Shown here one piece after another: positions 8,973 through 17,641 of a DNA stretch of 64,000 nt. The notes beneath the pieces are model-generated. The model did no database searches, was not told where the DNA came from, and saw only the letters and a list, made by a program, of their open reading frames with translations. A program made the position numbers and the translations under genes. The stretch's first letter is position 1. Every line of letters begins with the position of its first letter. Source of the stretch: Mycobacterium paragordonae (GTDB lineage Bacteria; Actinomycetota; Actinomycetes; Mycobacteriales; Mycobacteriaceae); assembly GCF_003614435.1 (NCBI RefSeq), contig NZ_CP025546.1, positions 1,922,001 to 1,986,000 on the forward strand, written 5' to 3'.

Positions 8973-8987
8973 ATGTCTATAGGACAT
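8973..8987. promoter_or_regulatory. Inverted repeat between divergent genes
   Basis: ATGTC-TATAG-GACAT is a perfect 5-5-5 inverted repeat in the 112-base region between the divergent SRPBCC/sulfatase operon and the small gene at 9010. Its size and symmetry fit a TetR-type operator, and it lies close to where a promoter for the rightward gene would be. No regulator gene is adjacent. Confidence 0.4.
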
Positions 8988-9009
8988 TGTTTTATCAGTA
9001 CGGTAAGGC

Positions 9010-9396
9010 GTGGCTTTGCACCTGAATGCGGAACTCGATGCTCGCTACCAGCGGTTCCTGGCGCGGGTACGCGCTGAAGGAAAGGTCTGGTTGCTCATAG
9101 ACCAGGACATGCAGGGCGCGTGGGTCGAATCGAACCACTACGAAGGCGCCGATGGCGAACCCGTCGTCGTCCATCTTGTCTACTCGGCCGCCGCCTATGC
9201 CCGGCTGCACGCCAACGGGCCCTGGGCGGACAGGACGCCCGCCGCCCTTGACCTGGATGAATTTCTCAGCGGACCACTACGGCACATGCATGAGAATGGG
9301 GACTTGATGGGACCGGACTTCAACGCCGACCTCGCCGGAGTCGAGATCGAGCCGCTCGATCTCGGGCTGGCACTGCTTGGGGAGGCTGCGTCGTAG
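9010..9396 (+). CDS. DUF2750-like small protein
   Basis: A 128-residue cytosolic protein. The opening ARYQRFLARVRAEGKVWLLIDQDM followed by WVESNHYEG matches the general pattern of DUF2750 proteins (a short helix, then VW-L near the start of a sheet), whose function is unknown. GTG at 9010 is used; the ribosome site is weak, and the mRNA could be nearly leaderless. It is divergent from the SRPBCC gene across an inverted repeat and 87 bases ahead of the CitE-like gene. Confidence 0.72.
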   Translation: MALHLNAELDARYQRFLARVRAEGKVWLLIDQDMQGAWVESNHYEGADGEPVVVHLVYSAAAYARLHANGPWADRTPAALDLDEFLSGPLRHMHENGDLMGPDFNADLAGVEIEPLDLGLALLGEAAS

Positions 9397-9483
9397 GTGC
9401 CGCAGCTCCGGGCTTCGGCGCGGTCTACGGTATGTGGCGACTAGTCCGACACCGACCGGCACGAGAAGGCGGCACAGCACGCA

Positions 9484-10401
9484 ATGTATGACCAGGCCAA
9501 TTACGACGCGACGGATCCCGCCGACGTCGGTTCACGTATCGATCCGGTTCTGGCCCGGAGTTGGCTGCTGGTCAACGGCACGCACGCCGATCGGTTCCAG
9601 GCCGCGTCGCACTCTCGCGCGGACATCGTGGTGTTCGACATCGAGGACGCGGTGGCACCCAAGGACAAGGTCAGCGCCCGGGACAATGTGGTGCGGTGGC
9701 TGGGCGCCGACAACAACGACTGGGTTCGGGTGAACGGTTTCGGCACTCCCTGGTGGGCCGACGACCTCGCGCGATTGGCCGACACCCCGGTCGGCGGGGT
9801 GATGCTGGCGATGGTCGAATCGGTGGACCACGTCACCGAGACCGCCAAGCGCCTGCCGAACGTGCCGATCGTGGCGCTGGTGGAAACGGCCCGCGGTCTG
9901 GAGCGCATCACCGAGATCGCGGCAGCCAAGGGCACCTTCCGGCTCGCCTTCGGCATCGGCGATTTCCGGCGCGACACCGGCTTCGGTGAAGAACCGGCGA
10001 CGCTGGCCTACGCGCGCTCCCGGTTCACCATCGCCGCCAAGGCGGCGGGGCTGGCCAGCGCCATCGACGGCCCCACCATCGGCTCCAACCCGCTGAAACT
10101 GATCGAGGCGACCGCCGTTTCCGTCGAGTTCGGCATGACCGGCAAAATCTGCCTGTCACCGGACCAATGCGCCGTCGTCAATGAGGGCCTGTCCCCGTCC
10201 CAGGACGAAATCGGCTGGGCGAAAGAGTTTTTCGCCGAGTTCGAACGTGACGGGGGAGAGATCCGCAACGGGTCGGACCTGCCCCGCATCGCCCGCGCCA
10301 CTAAGATCCTCGACCTGGCCCGCTCGTACGGCATCGTGGCATCGGAGTTCGAGGACGAACAGGTGCACTCGCCGGCACCCTCGGACACCTACCACTACTG
10401 A
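9484..10401 (+). CDS. CitE-like HpcH/HpaI aldolase/citrate lyase family protein
   Basis: A 305-residue CoA-ester lyase-type protein of the CitE-like superfamily, which acts on beta-hydroxyacyl-CoA or malyl-CoA-like substrates in a TIM barrel. Visible: RSWLLVNGTHADRFQAA, the acidic VVFDIEDAVAP, WVRVNGFGTPWWADDL, the metal-ligand strand VALVETARGLERI, and GKICLSPDQCAVVNEG near the end. Such solitary CitE-like genes occur in mycobacteria without citrate lyase alpha and gamma subunits, and none is seen here. The substrate is not predictable. Confidence 0.9.
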   Translation: MYDQANYDATDPADVGSRIDPVLARSWLLVNGTHADRFQAASHSRADIVVFDIEDAVAPKDKVSARDNVVRWLGADNNDWVRVNGFGTPWWADDLARLADTPVGGVMLAMVESVDHVTETAKRLPNVPIVALVETARGLERITEIAAAKGTFRLAFGIGDFRRDTGFGEEPATLAYARSRFTIAAKAAGLASAIDGPTIGSNPLKLIEATAVSVEFGMTGKICLSPDQCAVVNEGLSPSQDEIGWAKEFFAEFERDGGEIRNGSDLPRIARATKILDLARSYGIVASEFEDEQVHSPAPSDTYHY

Positions 10402-10490
10402 GGTCGTCAGGTCGAGCTGGTCGGCTAACCGCTTCCGAACTCGTCAGCACCGGCGTAACGTCTGCTTCTAGCCATTTTTGGAGGTTGACG

Positions 10491-10838
10491 ATGAGGCACC
10501 TAGCAACCTTGGCAGCATCGGTGAGCGTGCTGGCGGTCTTGATCTGTCCGGTGGCCCAAGCCGATCCGAACCTGAGCCCCGAGGACGCCAACTTCGGGAA
10601 ATATCTCGCACAGGCCGGGATCAACAATCAGAGCCATGTTCCGCTGCAAGTGCTGATCGGCGAGGCGCACGCGGCCTGTGCGATGTTGGACCAGAGTCCT
10701 ACCACTGAGCAGTGGCACGCTGCAGTCGACATGATCGCCGCCGGACCAGGAAGCTTCAGCAAAACCGACGCGAGAACGATTGGGCAGGCGGGGGTCAACA
10801 GCTACTGTCGCAACTACACTCAGCTGAGCAATACGTAG
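10491..10838 (+). CDS. Secreted DUF732 domain protein
   Basis: A 115-residue exported protein of the mycobacterial DUF732 family. An N-terminal signal peptide (hydrophobic VSVLAVLICPVAQA, cleavage likely after QA before DPN) is followed by a small helical domain with two conserved cysteines (AACAM and SYCRNY) that should form a disulfide. ATG at 10491 has GGAGG six bases upstream; a TTG two codons earlier is less likely. Function unknown; stands alone. Confidence 0.87.
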   Translation: MRHLATLAASVSVLAVLICPVAQADPNLSPEDANFGKYLAQAGINNQSHVPLQVLIGEAHAACAMLDQSPTTEQWHAAVDMIAAGPGSFSKTDARTIGQAGVNSYCRNYTQLSNT

Positions 10839-10885
10839 TGAATTCGGCTGTGTGACAAACGATCGGCGACCGATACGCTAACCGT

Positions 10886-11242
10886 ATGCCGGCCAAGAGT
10901 CAGATCAAGATGGCGCGGATCTATGACGACGTCGATCCTGACGATGGCCAGCGGGTGCTGGTCGACGGCATCTGGCCGCGCGGCATCCGCAAGGACGACC
11001 CGCGAGTGGGCATCTGGCGCAAAGATGTTGCGCCGTCCAGGGAACTGCGGGAGTGGTACCACCACCAGGCGGAGCGGTTCGACGAGTTCGCGGCGCGTTA
11101 CGAGGCCGAACTGGCCGGCAGTCCCGCCTTGGAGGACCTTCGCGAGCTGGCCCGGCAGGGCGTGGTGACACTGGTCACCGCGACCCGCGAGGTGGAGGGC
11201 AGTCACGTGGCCGTCTTGGCGAAGCTCCTCGAGAGGCGCTGA
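10886..11242 (+). CDS. DUF488 family protein
   Basis: A 118-residue DUF488 protein. The family pattern is clear: IYDDVDPDDGQRVLVDGIWP then RGIRKDD, WRKDVAPSRELREWYHH and the C-terminal GVVTLVTATRE. Members are small cytosolic proteins of unknown role found widely in bacteria. The gene starts 47 bases after the DUF732 stop and ends 21 bases before the LLM oxidoreductase on the same strand, so 10886-12747 may be one transcript. Confidence 0.88.
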   Translation: MPAKSQIKMARIYDDVDPDDGQRVLVDGIWPRGIRKDDPRVGIWRKDVAPSRELREWYHHQAERFDEFAARYEAELAGSPALEDLRELARQGVVTLVTATREVEGSHVAVLAKLLERR

Positions 11243-11263
11243 CTCACGTGAGACCATCGTGGG

Positions 11264-12133
11264 ATGCAGCTGGGATTGCATGCGCTGGGGATCGGGTCCG
11301 GCGCTGACCGATCGGTGATCGACGCCGTCGCCGCGGCGGCGGAGGGCCACGGGTTCGCCACGTTGTGGGCGGGCGAACACGTCGTGATGGTGGACGACTC
11401 CGAGTCCCGCTACCCGTACTCCGACAGCGGCGCGATTGCCGTTCCCGCGGAGGCGGATTGGCTGGACCCGGTGATTGCGCTCAGCTTTGCCGCGGCCGCG
11501 TCGTCGCGGATCCGGCTGGCCACCGGTGTGCTGCTGCTACCCGAGCACAACCCGGTGATCGTGGCCAAGCAGGCGGCCAGTCTGGACCGCCTCAGCGGTG
11601 GCCGGCTGACACTCGGCATCGGCGTCGGGTGGTCCCGGGAGGAGTTCGAGGCGCTCGGCGTGCCGTTCCAGGGACGCGCCGCGCGCACCGCGGAATACGT
11701 CGCCGCGATGCGCACGCTGTGGCGCGAGGAGGTCGCGTCTTTCGACGGACGCTTCGTCGCCTTCGATTCGATTCGGGTGAACCCGAAACCCGTTGCTGGA
11801 CAGGGAATCCCCGTCGTGGTCGGCGGCAACAGCGACGCTGCGCTGCGCCGGGTCGCTGACTGGGGCGACGGGTGGTACGGGTTCAACCTCGACGGTGTCG
11901 AGGAGGTTCGGGACCGGGTCGGGCGACTCGAGAAGCTGTGTATAGAGGCGGGGCGTGACCGGGCGAGGTTGCGGCTGGCGGTAGCCTTGGCTGCAGCCCG
12001 GGTAGATGATGTCGGTGCTTTGGCCGAGCTAGGTGTCGACGAGCTGGTACTGGTGGAGACGCCGCCGGACAGCGCCGACGCTGTGCCCGGCTGGATTTCG
12101 GCTTTGGCAGACGAATGGAAATCCGCGCTATGA
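11264..12133 (+). CDS. LLM class F420-dependent oxidoreductase
   Basis: A 289-residue luciferase-like F420-dependent oxidoreductase, clearly paralogous to the gene at 14. Shared landmarks are LLLPEHNPVIVAKQAASLD, LGIGVGWSREEFEALG and IPVVVGGNSDAALRRVADWG, which give the TIM-barrel core and F420 phosphate site. Its stop codon overlaps the ATG of the MbtK-like gene in an ATGA, so the two proteins are made together. The substrate is unknown; the pairing hints at modification of a lipid or siderophore-like compound (inference). Confidence 0.9.
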   Translation: MQLGLHALGIGSGADRSVIDAVAAAAEGHGFATLWAGEHVVMVDDSESRYPYSDSGAIAVPAEADWLDPVIALSFAAAASSRIRLATGVLLLPEHNPVIVAKQAASLDRLSGGRLTLGIGVGWSREEFEALGVPFQGRAARTAEYVAAMRTLWREEVASFDGRFVAFDSIRVNPKPVAGQGIPVVVGGNSDAALRRVADWGDGWYGFNLDGVEEVRDRVGRLEKLCIEAGRDRARLRLAVALAAARVDDVGALAELGVDELVLVETPPDSADAVPGWISALADEWKSAL

Positions 12134-12747
12134 AGCTGTTACCGCGAGAACTGGCCGATCTTCCGGACGAGATTCGCCGCGTGCCGGCGCCCCCGACGCC
12201 CGAGGTGCCGTCACCCTATGCCTGCCGGCTGGCTGATCCCGATACCGATGCCGAACTGATCGCCGAATGGATGAGCGATCCGCGATTGGTGCGCAACTGG
12301 GGCCAGCCCTGGTCGGCGTCCCAGTGGCGCGAGTGTCTGCGCGCACAACTCGCCGGCGACTATTGCCGGCCGTTCATCGGCAGCATCGACGGGGTGGATC
12401 ACGGCTATGTCGAGTTATATCGGGCCGCAAAAGATCTGGTCTCGACCCAATACGAGTGTGACCCTTCGGATCTGGGAGTTCGGCTGGCAATGGCCGATCT
12501 GAAAGTCTTGAGTCAGGGCGTGGTGCTGTTGCTGCTGCCGCACTTCGTGGCCAGTGTCTTCAATGCCGACCCGCAGTGCCGCCGGATCATGTTCGACCCA
12601 GAACATCGCAATGCGCCGCTGCGGGAGTTCTGCGAGAAGGGCGGTTGCGTCTTTTTGTGCGAACACGACAGCCTGGATCAGCGCCGTGCGCTCTACGTGC
12701 TGCCTCGCACGCTGGATGACATACCGCGCCTGCGGGAGTCTCAATAG
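12130..12747 (+). CDS. mbtK: MbtK-like lysine N6-acyltransferase (siderophore-type GNAT)
   Basis: A 205-residue acetyltransferase_8/GNAT protein. The text resembles mycobacterial MbtK (Rv1347c) along its whole length as I remember it: LPDEIRRVPAPPTPEVPSPY, LIAEWMSDPRLVRNW, a PFIGS-HGYVELYRAAKDL core and CRRIMFDPEHRNAPLREFCE near residues 155-174. MbtK puts the long acyl chain on a lysine of mycobactin. ATG at 12130 forms ATGA with the previous stop; an ATG five codons earlier is possible. The rest of the mbt pathway is absent, so this may be a true mbtK in an unusual place or a paralogue with another acceptor. It overlaps the convergent DUF190 gene by 7 bases. Confidence 0.82.
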   Translation: MKLLPRELADLPDEIRRVPAPPTPEVPSPYACRLADPDTDAELIAEWMSDPRLVRNWGQPWSASQWRECLRAQLAGDYCRPFIGSIDGVDHGYVELYRAAKDLVSTQYECDPSDLGVRLAMADLKVLSQGVVLLLLPHFVASVFNADPQCRRIMFDPEHRNAPLREFCEKGGCVFLCEHDSLDQRRALYVLPRTLDDIPRLRESQ

Positions 12748-13838
12748 TCGTATTCGGCCAGCGGTGTCTCGGGCACTCGCGGCGTGCCGTCCAGTGACAT
12801 GGCCGCCGGCACCATCTCGCTGGTGACCAGCCCGTGGCGGGCCGTCAACTCGTCGATGATGGTGAAGCTGCGGGCGATCGCGTCGGGGGTGTCGACCACG
12901 ATGGTCATCAACGGCACCTTGCGAACGAGCTGAAACAGCCTGTCCCCGTGTGGTTTATGGTCGCCGTGAAAGCCCCAGGTGCCACGCAGCACGGTCGCAC
13001 CCCTTGCCGTTCGGGCGCGCATCAGTTGTTGCACGATCGCTCGGTGGATCGGCTGGCCGTCATCGTGGTCGCCGTCGGCGGTGTGCACCATCAGCTTCTG
13101 CCACAGTGTGCGTCCCTGGCTGTCGGTGGGTGGTAGCTCCTGCGGGCGGGCGAACAATTCGCCGTCGCGTTTGCACAGCCGGACCCGCTCGATGGTCAGC
13201 AGTGGGTTGGGCAACAGGGTGGCCAGTTCGGCGGCCGCGGCCGACACCTGCGGGGGCAGGCCGATGCCGATGATCATCTGCGGCACGTTGACGTTGCGGC
13301 CGAAGAACCTGGCCCGCTGGCGCTGACCGTACGCGGTGCCGTCCACGCCGAGAAGTACTGTGGCTCCGGCGAATCCGTGGCGGTACAGCACCTCACAGAC
13401 GGCCAGGTGGGCCGCCTTGCCGGCGACGCGCACCTGCCGGCCCACGTAGATGGTCAGCTTGGCGGCGTCGCCGGTGCGGCTGTCGATTTCACTGAGCGCA
13501 TCGGTGCCGCTGTCGCGGGTGATCAGGCGCGCACGTTCCAGCGTCACCAACCCGTGGCCGGTGATTTCGGTGACGTCGTTCACGAGACCGCGAATCTTGG
13601 ATTCGACGTCGACGGCGACGATCGTCACTGGCGGATCCTCGGAAAGGCTGAGCGAAACGTCGCTGTGCAGACCACCGGTGGGGCCGAAACTCGCGACTCC
13701 CCGCATCATCACGCTGGTCGCCACGCTGCGGGCACCGAAGAGGTCCAGCATTTCGTCGGCCAGGAATCGTCGGGGGTTGCCGAGGGCGCGCTGCCGCTCG
13801 CCGAAGTAGGCGGTCAGCTTCAGGCTCTTCTCGCTCAT
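12741..13838 (-). CDS. Triple DUF190 domain protein
   Basis: A 365-residue protein made of three DUF190 units, roughly residues 1-115, 125-235 and 245-350. Each has the LTAYFGERQR / LTIYVGRQVR / LMVHTADGDH opening, then a GARSVATSVMMRGVASFG-like helix and strand, and a closing VVDTPD-type segment. DUF190 proteins have a GlnB-like ferredoxin fold and are often next to crcB; here the start overlaps the upstream crcB stop as ATGA. It is probably the regulatory or accessory third gene of a fluoride-export operon. A triple fusion is longer than the usual single-domain form of about 110 residues. Confidence 0.88.
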   Translation of the reverse strand: MSEKSLKLTAYFGERQRALGNPRRFLADEMLDLFGARSVATSVMMRGVASFGPTGGLHSDVSLSLSEDPPVTIVAVDVESKIRGLVNDVTEITGHGLVTLERARLITRDSGTDALSEIDSRTGDAAKLTIYVGRQVRVAGKAAHLAVCEVLYRHGFAGATVLLGVDGTAYGQRQRARFFGRNVNVPQMIIGIGLPPQVSAAAAELATLLPNPLLTIERVRLCKRDGELFARPQELPPTDSQGRTLWQKLMVHTADGDHDDGQPIHRAIVQQLMRARTARGATVLRGTWGFHGDHKPHGDRLFQLVRKVPLMTIVVDTPDAIARSFTIIDELTARHGLVTSEMVPAAMSLDGTPRVPETPLAEYDY

Positions 13839-14203
13839 ACCAGCCCCGCGATCCGTTGTCCCAGCAGCACCGCGCCCAGTCCGAGCAGGACGCTGACGGC
13901 AATGTTGGCGAACGCGGCCAGCATCTGGCGCTCCTCGCTGAGGCGCTGAGTTTCCAGCATCCAGGTGGAGAACGTGGTGTAGGCGCCGACGAACGCGGTG
14001 CCGATCAGCAGGGACACGTCCTTAGGCAGGGCCAGGCTGGTCAGGAAACCCAGCAGGGCCGCGCCGGTGATGTTGACGGTCAGCGTGCCGTACGGGAACG
14101 GGCGGCCCACCCGCCGGGCCACCGTGCGATCCACCAGGAACCGCGTCACCGATCCGATGCCGCCGATCAGCATGACACCGAGCCAGACCAGGACCGTCGT
14201 CAT
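13835..14203 (-). CDS. crcB: Fluoride efflux transporter CrcB (second copy)
   Basis: A 122-residue Fluc/CrcB fluoride channel subunit with four hydrophobic helices. Diagnostic segments are [13 protein letters not shown] near the first helix, [12 protein letters not shown] with the conserved Asn-Gly, and [12 protein letters not shown] carrying the phenylalanine/Ser-Thr fluoride track. ATG at 14203 overlaps the stop of the first crcB as ATGA, and its own stop overlaps the DUF190 start. Paired crcB genes usually encode subunits of opposite fixed topology that form a heterodimer in the plasma membrane; that is family knowledge. Confidence 0.92.
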   Translation of the reverse strand: MTTVLVWLGVMLIGGIGSVTRFLVDRTVARRVGRPFPYGTLTVNITGAALLGFLTSLALPKDVSLLIGTAFVGAYTTFSTWMLETQRLSEERQMLAAFANIAVSVLLGLGAVLLGQRIAGLV

Positions 14204-14595
14204 CGGATGCGCACCCGGCGTACCAGGGCGGTGGCCAGGTATACCGCCACGAGTCCCAGCGCGATGCTGACGACGGTGTAGGTGAGGGCCAGCACCCAGT
14301 GACCGTGTTCGACCATCCTGACGGTTTCGACCTGCATGGTGGAGAAAGTGGTTAAGCCACCGCACAATCCGGTTCCCAGCAGCGGGCGCCGGTAGCTCGA
14401 CAACGGCAGCCGTTCCAGCAGTCGGGTGGTCAAGTAGCCGACCAGGAAAGCGCCGACGATATTGACCACGAAGGTCGGCCACGGCCATCGCCCCGGATCG
14501 GGGACGGCGAGCGTGGCCAGGGCGGCCCGGGCCAGCGAGCCGAGCGCACCGCCGGCGAAGATGGCCGCCAACTCGCGATAGTCAGGCCGTGCCAC
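14200..14595 (-). CDS. crcB: Fluoride efflux transporter CrcB (first copy)
   Basis: A 131-residue CrcB subunit, first gene of the fluoride operon. It has the [24 protein letters not shown] and [12 protein letters not shown] signatures and four membrane helices, with an arginine-rich C terminus (VRRVRIR). The start is GTG at 14595 with GGAAGGA eight bases upstream. The 81 bases between this start and the divergent phosphoglucomutase gene do not contain a recognisable fluoride riboswitch, so control is probably not through that RNA. Confidence 0.92.
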   Translation of the reverse strand: MARPDYRELAAIFAGGALGSLARAALATLAVPDPGRWPWPTFVVNIVGAFLVGYLTTRLLERLPLSSYRRPLLGTGLCGGLTTFSTMQVETVRMVEHGHWVLALTYTVVSIALGLVAVYLATALVRRVRIR

Positions 14596-14675
14596 GGGCT
14601 GTTTCCTTCCGGTCTGCCAACTGTGCGCCTACGCAGCCTAAAGCGTGTAGCGGCTAGCGGGCAGAATTGTTGACC

Positions 14676-16304
14676 ATGGCCAACCCGCGAGCCGGTCAGC
14701 CGGCCCAGCCCGCAGACCTTGTCGACCTGCCGCACCTGGTGACGGCGTACTACACGATTGCGCCCGATCCCGACGACGTCGCACAGCAGGTGGTGTTCGG
14801 CACCTCGGGCCATCGGGGTTCGGCCTTGAACGGTGCCTTCAACGAGGCGCACATTCTCGCGACCACTCAGGCCATCGTCGAGTACCGCGCGGCGCAGGGG
14901 ACCACCGGGCCGTTGTTCATCGGCCGCGACACCCATGGCCTCTCGGAACCGGCCTGGGTGTCGGCGCTGGAGGTGCTGGCCGGCAATGATGTTGTCGCCG
15001 TGGTTGATTCGCGAGACCGGTACACACCGACACCGGCTGTGAGCCATGCCATCCTGAGCTATAACCGGGGTCGCACCGACGGGCTGGCCGACGGGATTGT
15101 GGTGACGCCGTCGCACAACCCGCCGGCCGACGGGGGCTTCAAGTACAACCCGCCCAACGGTGGTCCGGCCGACAGCGCCGCGACGGGCCTGATTGCCAAG
15201 CGCGCCAACGAGATTCTGCGGGACTTGTCATCGGTGCGCCGGGTGCCGCTGGCGCGGGCTCTTAGTCTGGTGCAACGCCATGACTATCTGAGTGCCTATG
15301 TCGACGACCTGGTCAATGTGGTGGACATCGACGCGATCCGCGCGGCCGGCGTGAGCATCGGCGCCGATCCGTTGGGTGGGGCCAGCGTCGACTACTGGGC
15401 TGAGATCGCCTCGCGGCACCGCCTGAATCTGACGGTGGTCAACCCGCTGGTCGATGCGACGTGGCGGTTCATGACGCTGGATCACGACGGCAAGATCCGG
15501 ATGGATTGCAGCTCGCCGGACGCGATGGCTGGGCTGATAGCGAACCGGGACCGTTATCAGATCGCCACGGGCAACGACGCCGACTCCGACCGCCACGGCA
15601 TCGTCACGCCCGACGGAGGGCTGCTGAACCCGAACCACTACCTGGCCGTGGCGATCGACTACCTGTTCACCCACCGGCCGTCGTGGCCGGCCGGAGTGGG
15701 CGTCGGCAAGACGGCGGTCAGTTCGTCGATCATCGACCGGGTGGTGGCCGGCATCGGCCGGGAGCTGGTGGAGGTGCCGGTCGGATTCAAGTGGTTCGTC
15801 GACGGGCTGATCGGCGGGACCATCGGGTTCGGGGGTGAGGAGTCGGCGGGGGCGTCGTTCCTGCGGCGCGACGGCTCGGTGTGGACCACGGATAAGGACG
15901 GGATCATCCTGGCGCTGCTGGCCTCGGAGATCCTGGCGGTGACCGGTCTGACGCCGTCGCAGCGCTATGCGCAGTTGACCTCCGAGTACGGAGCGCCGGT
16001 GTATGCCCGGGTGGATGCGCCGGCCGACCGGGAGCAGAAAACCCGGTTGGGGCGGTTGTCGGCCTCGGAGGTGACCGCCACGGAACTGGCGGGCGAGCCG
16101 ATCGTGGCGAAGTTGACGACCGCGCCCGGCAACGGCGCGCCGCTGGGCGGGCTGAAGGTCGTGACAGCGAACGCCTGGTTCGCCGCCCGGCCGTCGGGGA
16201 CCGAGGACGTCTACAAGATCTACGCCGAGTCGTTCCTGGGGGCGGAGCATCTGGCCAAGGTGCAGGCGGTGGCGCGGGAGCTGGTCAACGGCGTCATCGG
16301 ATAG
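14676..16304 (+). CDS. pgm: Phosphoglucomutase (alpha-D-glucose phosphate-specific)
   Basis: A 542-residue phosphohexomutase that interconverts glucose 1-phosphate and glucose 6-phosphate, feeding glycogen, trehalose and cell-wall precursors. The catalytic phosphoserine loop is TPSHNPP near residue 147, the Mg site is DADSDRHG near 309, the sugar-specificity loop is GGEESAG, and the phosphate loop is [15 protein letters not shown]. Full length for the bacterial Pgm family. ATG at 14676 is preferred to a TTG three codons earlier. Glycogen phosphorylase, galK and galT occur later in the window but are not linked in an operon. Confidence 0.95.
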   Translation: MANPRAGQPAQPADLVDLPHLVTAYYTIAPDPDDVAQQVVFGTSGHRGSALNGAFNEAHILATTQAIVEYRAAQGTTGPLFIGRDTHGLSEPAWVSALEVLAGNDVVAVVDSRDRYTPTPAVSHAILSYNRGRTDGLADGIVVTPSHNPPADGGFKYNPPNGGPADSAATGLIAKRANEILRDLSSVRRVPLARALSLVQRHDYLSAYVDDLVNVVDIDAIRAAGVSIGADPLGGASVDYWAEIASRHRLNLTVVNPLVDATWRFMTLDHDGKIRMDCSSPDAMAGLIANRDRYQIATGNDADSDRHGIVTPDGGLLNPNHYLAVAIDYLFTHRPSWPAGVGVGKTAVSSSIIDRVVAGIGRELVEVPVGFKWFVDGLIGGTIGFGGEESAGASFLRRDGSVWTTDKDGIILALLASEILAVTGLTPSQRYAQLTSEYGAPVYARVDAPADREQKTRLGRLSASEVTATELAGEPIVAKLTTAPGNGAPLGGLKVVTANAWFAARPSGTEDVYKIYAESFLGAEHLAKVQAVARELVNGVIG

Positions 16305-16406
16305 GCGCCGAGCGTCACATGCGTCACACCAGTACCTCCAGGGAAGTGGTGCGTCCGCAGCGAACTGGATATCGCGGGTGATATCACCCCTTGCTCACCA
16401 GCGACT

Positions 16407-16435
16407 TTGAACGCGTGTGGCCGGTGGTGTAGCTT
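16407..16435 (+). promoter_or_regulatory. Predicted sigma-70-type promoter of tRNA-Ala
   Basis: TTGAAC at 16407-16412, a 17-base spacer, then TAGCTT at 16430-16435. Transcription would begin near 16442, about 12 bases before the mature tRNA 5' end. This is the closest match to a housekeeping promoter in the 149-base interval after pgm. Confidence 0.6.
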
Positions 16436-16453
16436 CGATGAGCACGACATCTT

Positions 16454-16526
16454 GGGGCTATGGCGCAGCTGGTAGCGCACCACACTGGCAGTGTGGGGGT
16501 CAGGGGTTCGAGTCCCCTTAGCTCCA
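16454..16526 (+). tRNA. tRNA-Ala (anticodon GGC)
   Basis: A 73-base cloverleaf. The acceptor stem GGGGCTA pairs with TAGCTCC (one G-T pair), the D stem is GCGC/GCGC, the anticodon stem CCACA/TGTGG holds the loop CTGGCAG with anticodon GGC, and the T stem AGGGG/CCCCT holds TTCGAGT. The discriminator base is A and CCA is not encoded. It decodes GCC alanine codons. Confidence 0.96.
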
Positions 16527-16586
16527 CTCATTTGGACATGGACCGTTTGTTGCGCAGCTGACAGTCATCGGAAGAAGCCGAGCGGG

Positions 16587-17345
16587 TCAGCGCCGCGCCA
16601 GCCAGTCGGCCAGCCGCATAGTGCCAAGTTCGGCGTCATCGTCAGTGACGAGCGTTGTTTCGTCTATGTGCAGCCCGGAGTACGTCGCCGACGGGTCTTC
16701 AACGACGTCGAGTGTGCGGCTCTGATGGAACAGGACCGCGCGGACCATGTCGGCGAATGACATCTTCTGCGGGCCGCCGATGTTGTGGATGGCGTTGAGC
16801 GATTTGCCGGTCGCGATGCGTGCCAGGATCGCCGTGACCTCGGCGGAGTCAATGGGCTGTATCAGAGCCACCGGGGCGCGAACCTCGTCGGCGACCGTGA
16901 GCGAGTCGGTGATGGGTTCGGCTAGTTCGTGGAACTGCGTGGCCCGCAGGACTGTCCAGGGAAGTCCCGAGGATGCGGCCGCCGTCTCCTGGGCAATCTT
17001 GCCGCGCATGTACCCGGCGTCGGCGGCCAACACGTCCGCACCGACGATCGACAGGACGACGTAATGTCCGACGCCGGCCTTGGCGGCGGCGGCGGACAGG
17101 TTGGCCGAAGTCTGCGTGAAGAACGCTTCGGAGGAGTCTTCGGGGGTGGCGGAGTTGATCACGTCGATGACGACGTCGGCGCCGACGAGAGCATTGTCGA
17201 GGCCTTCGCCGGTGAGGACGTCGGTGCCGGAGGCGCGGGTCGCTTCGGTGACTTCGTGGCCGGCCTTGCTGAGCAGGGGGACGAGTTGGCGCCCGATCAG
17301 TCCGGTGGCGCCGATGACCGTGATCTTCTTTGTTGGCTCACTCAT
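16587..17345 (-). CDS. NAD(P)-binding NmrA-like epimerase/dehydratase family protein
   Basis: A 252-residue atypical SDR. ITVIGATGLIGRQLVPLLSKAG is the nucleotide-binding motif (GATGLIG) at residues 8-29, followed by GADVVIDVINS and VVLSIVGADVL. The GYMRGKIAQE segment replaces the catalytic YxxxK with YxxxK-like spacing, as in NmrA/SDR_a5 proteins that act as redox sensors or reductases. ATG at 17345 is the first sensible start. It lies downstream of the MmpL gene on the same strand after 296 empty bases. Substrate unknown. Confidence 0.82.
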   Translation of the reverse strand: MSEPTKKITVIGATGLIGRQLVPLLSKAGHEVTEATRASGTDVLTGEGLDNALVGADVVIDVINSATPEDSSEAFFTQTSANLSAAAAKAGVGHYVVLSIVGADVLAADAGYMRGKIAQETAAASSGLPWTVLRATQFHELAEPITDSLTVADEVRAPVALIQPIDSAEVTAILARIATGKSLNAIHNIGGPQKMSFADMVRAVLFHQSRTLDVVEDPSATYSGLHIDETTLVTDDDAELGTMRLADWLARR

Positions 17346-17641
17346 TGCCGTTCTGTGCTTCTTTCGAGTAGCTGCGGTCGAATAGTCTGGCGGAGAGGTT
17401 CTTTGGTGACCGGCGTTCAATGCATGGCCGGTCCGGTCTTAATGGGAGCGTAGTGGCCGGTGGTGGTCACGCGGCCCGCGCCGGCGAAAAACGCGATCGT
17501 GCGGCGACATCGCCGGGACCGTATGAAGCTGGCCGTCGTGTCGGCGGCGGCGAGAATCCAGAGTTCGGTGTCGGTCCACTGCGCAGGGAGTGGTCGTCGG
17601 GCCAGTCGAGTATTCGTCCTCCGTATCCCGGCCGGCTCACC
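17346..17641. other. Intergenic stretch without a recognisable gene
   Basis: Frames open here on both strands give arginine/proline-rich products without a ribosome site or family motif. It separates the MmpL stop from the NmrA-like start on the same strand. No clear terminator or repeat was seen. Confidence 0.5.

Noticed and set aside
10886..12747. Mycobactin biosynthesis cluster
   Set aside because: Apart from the MbtK-like gene there is no peptide synthetase, polyketide synthase or other mbt gene in the window.
14596..14675. Possible fluoride riboswitch before crcB
   Set aside because: The 81 bases lack the conserved crcB-motif helices and loops I know, and the gap is nearly too short to hold both the RNA and two promoters.
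17346..17641. Possible small gene in the MMPL-NmrA gap
   Set aside because: Frames on both strands lack ribosome sites and have Arg/Pro-rich translations typical of non-coding high-GC DNA.
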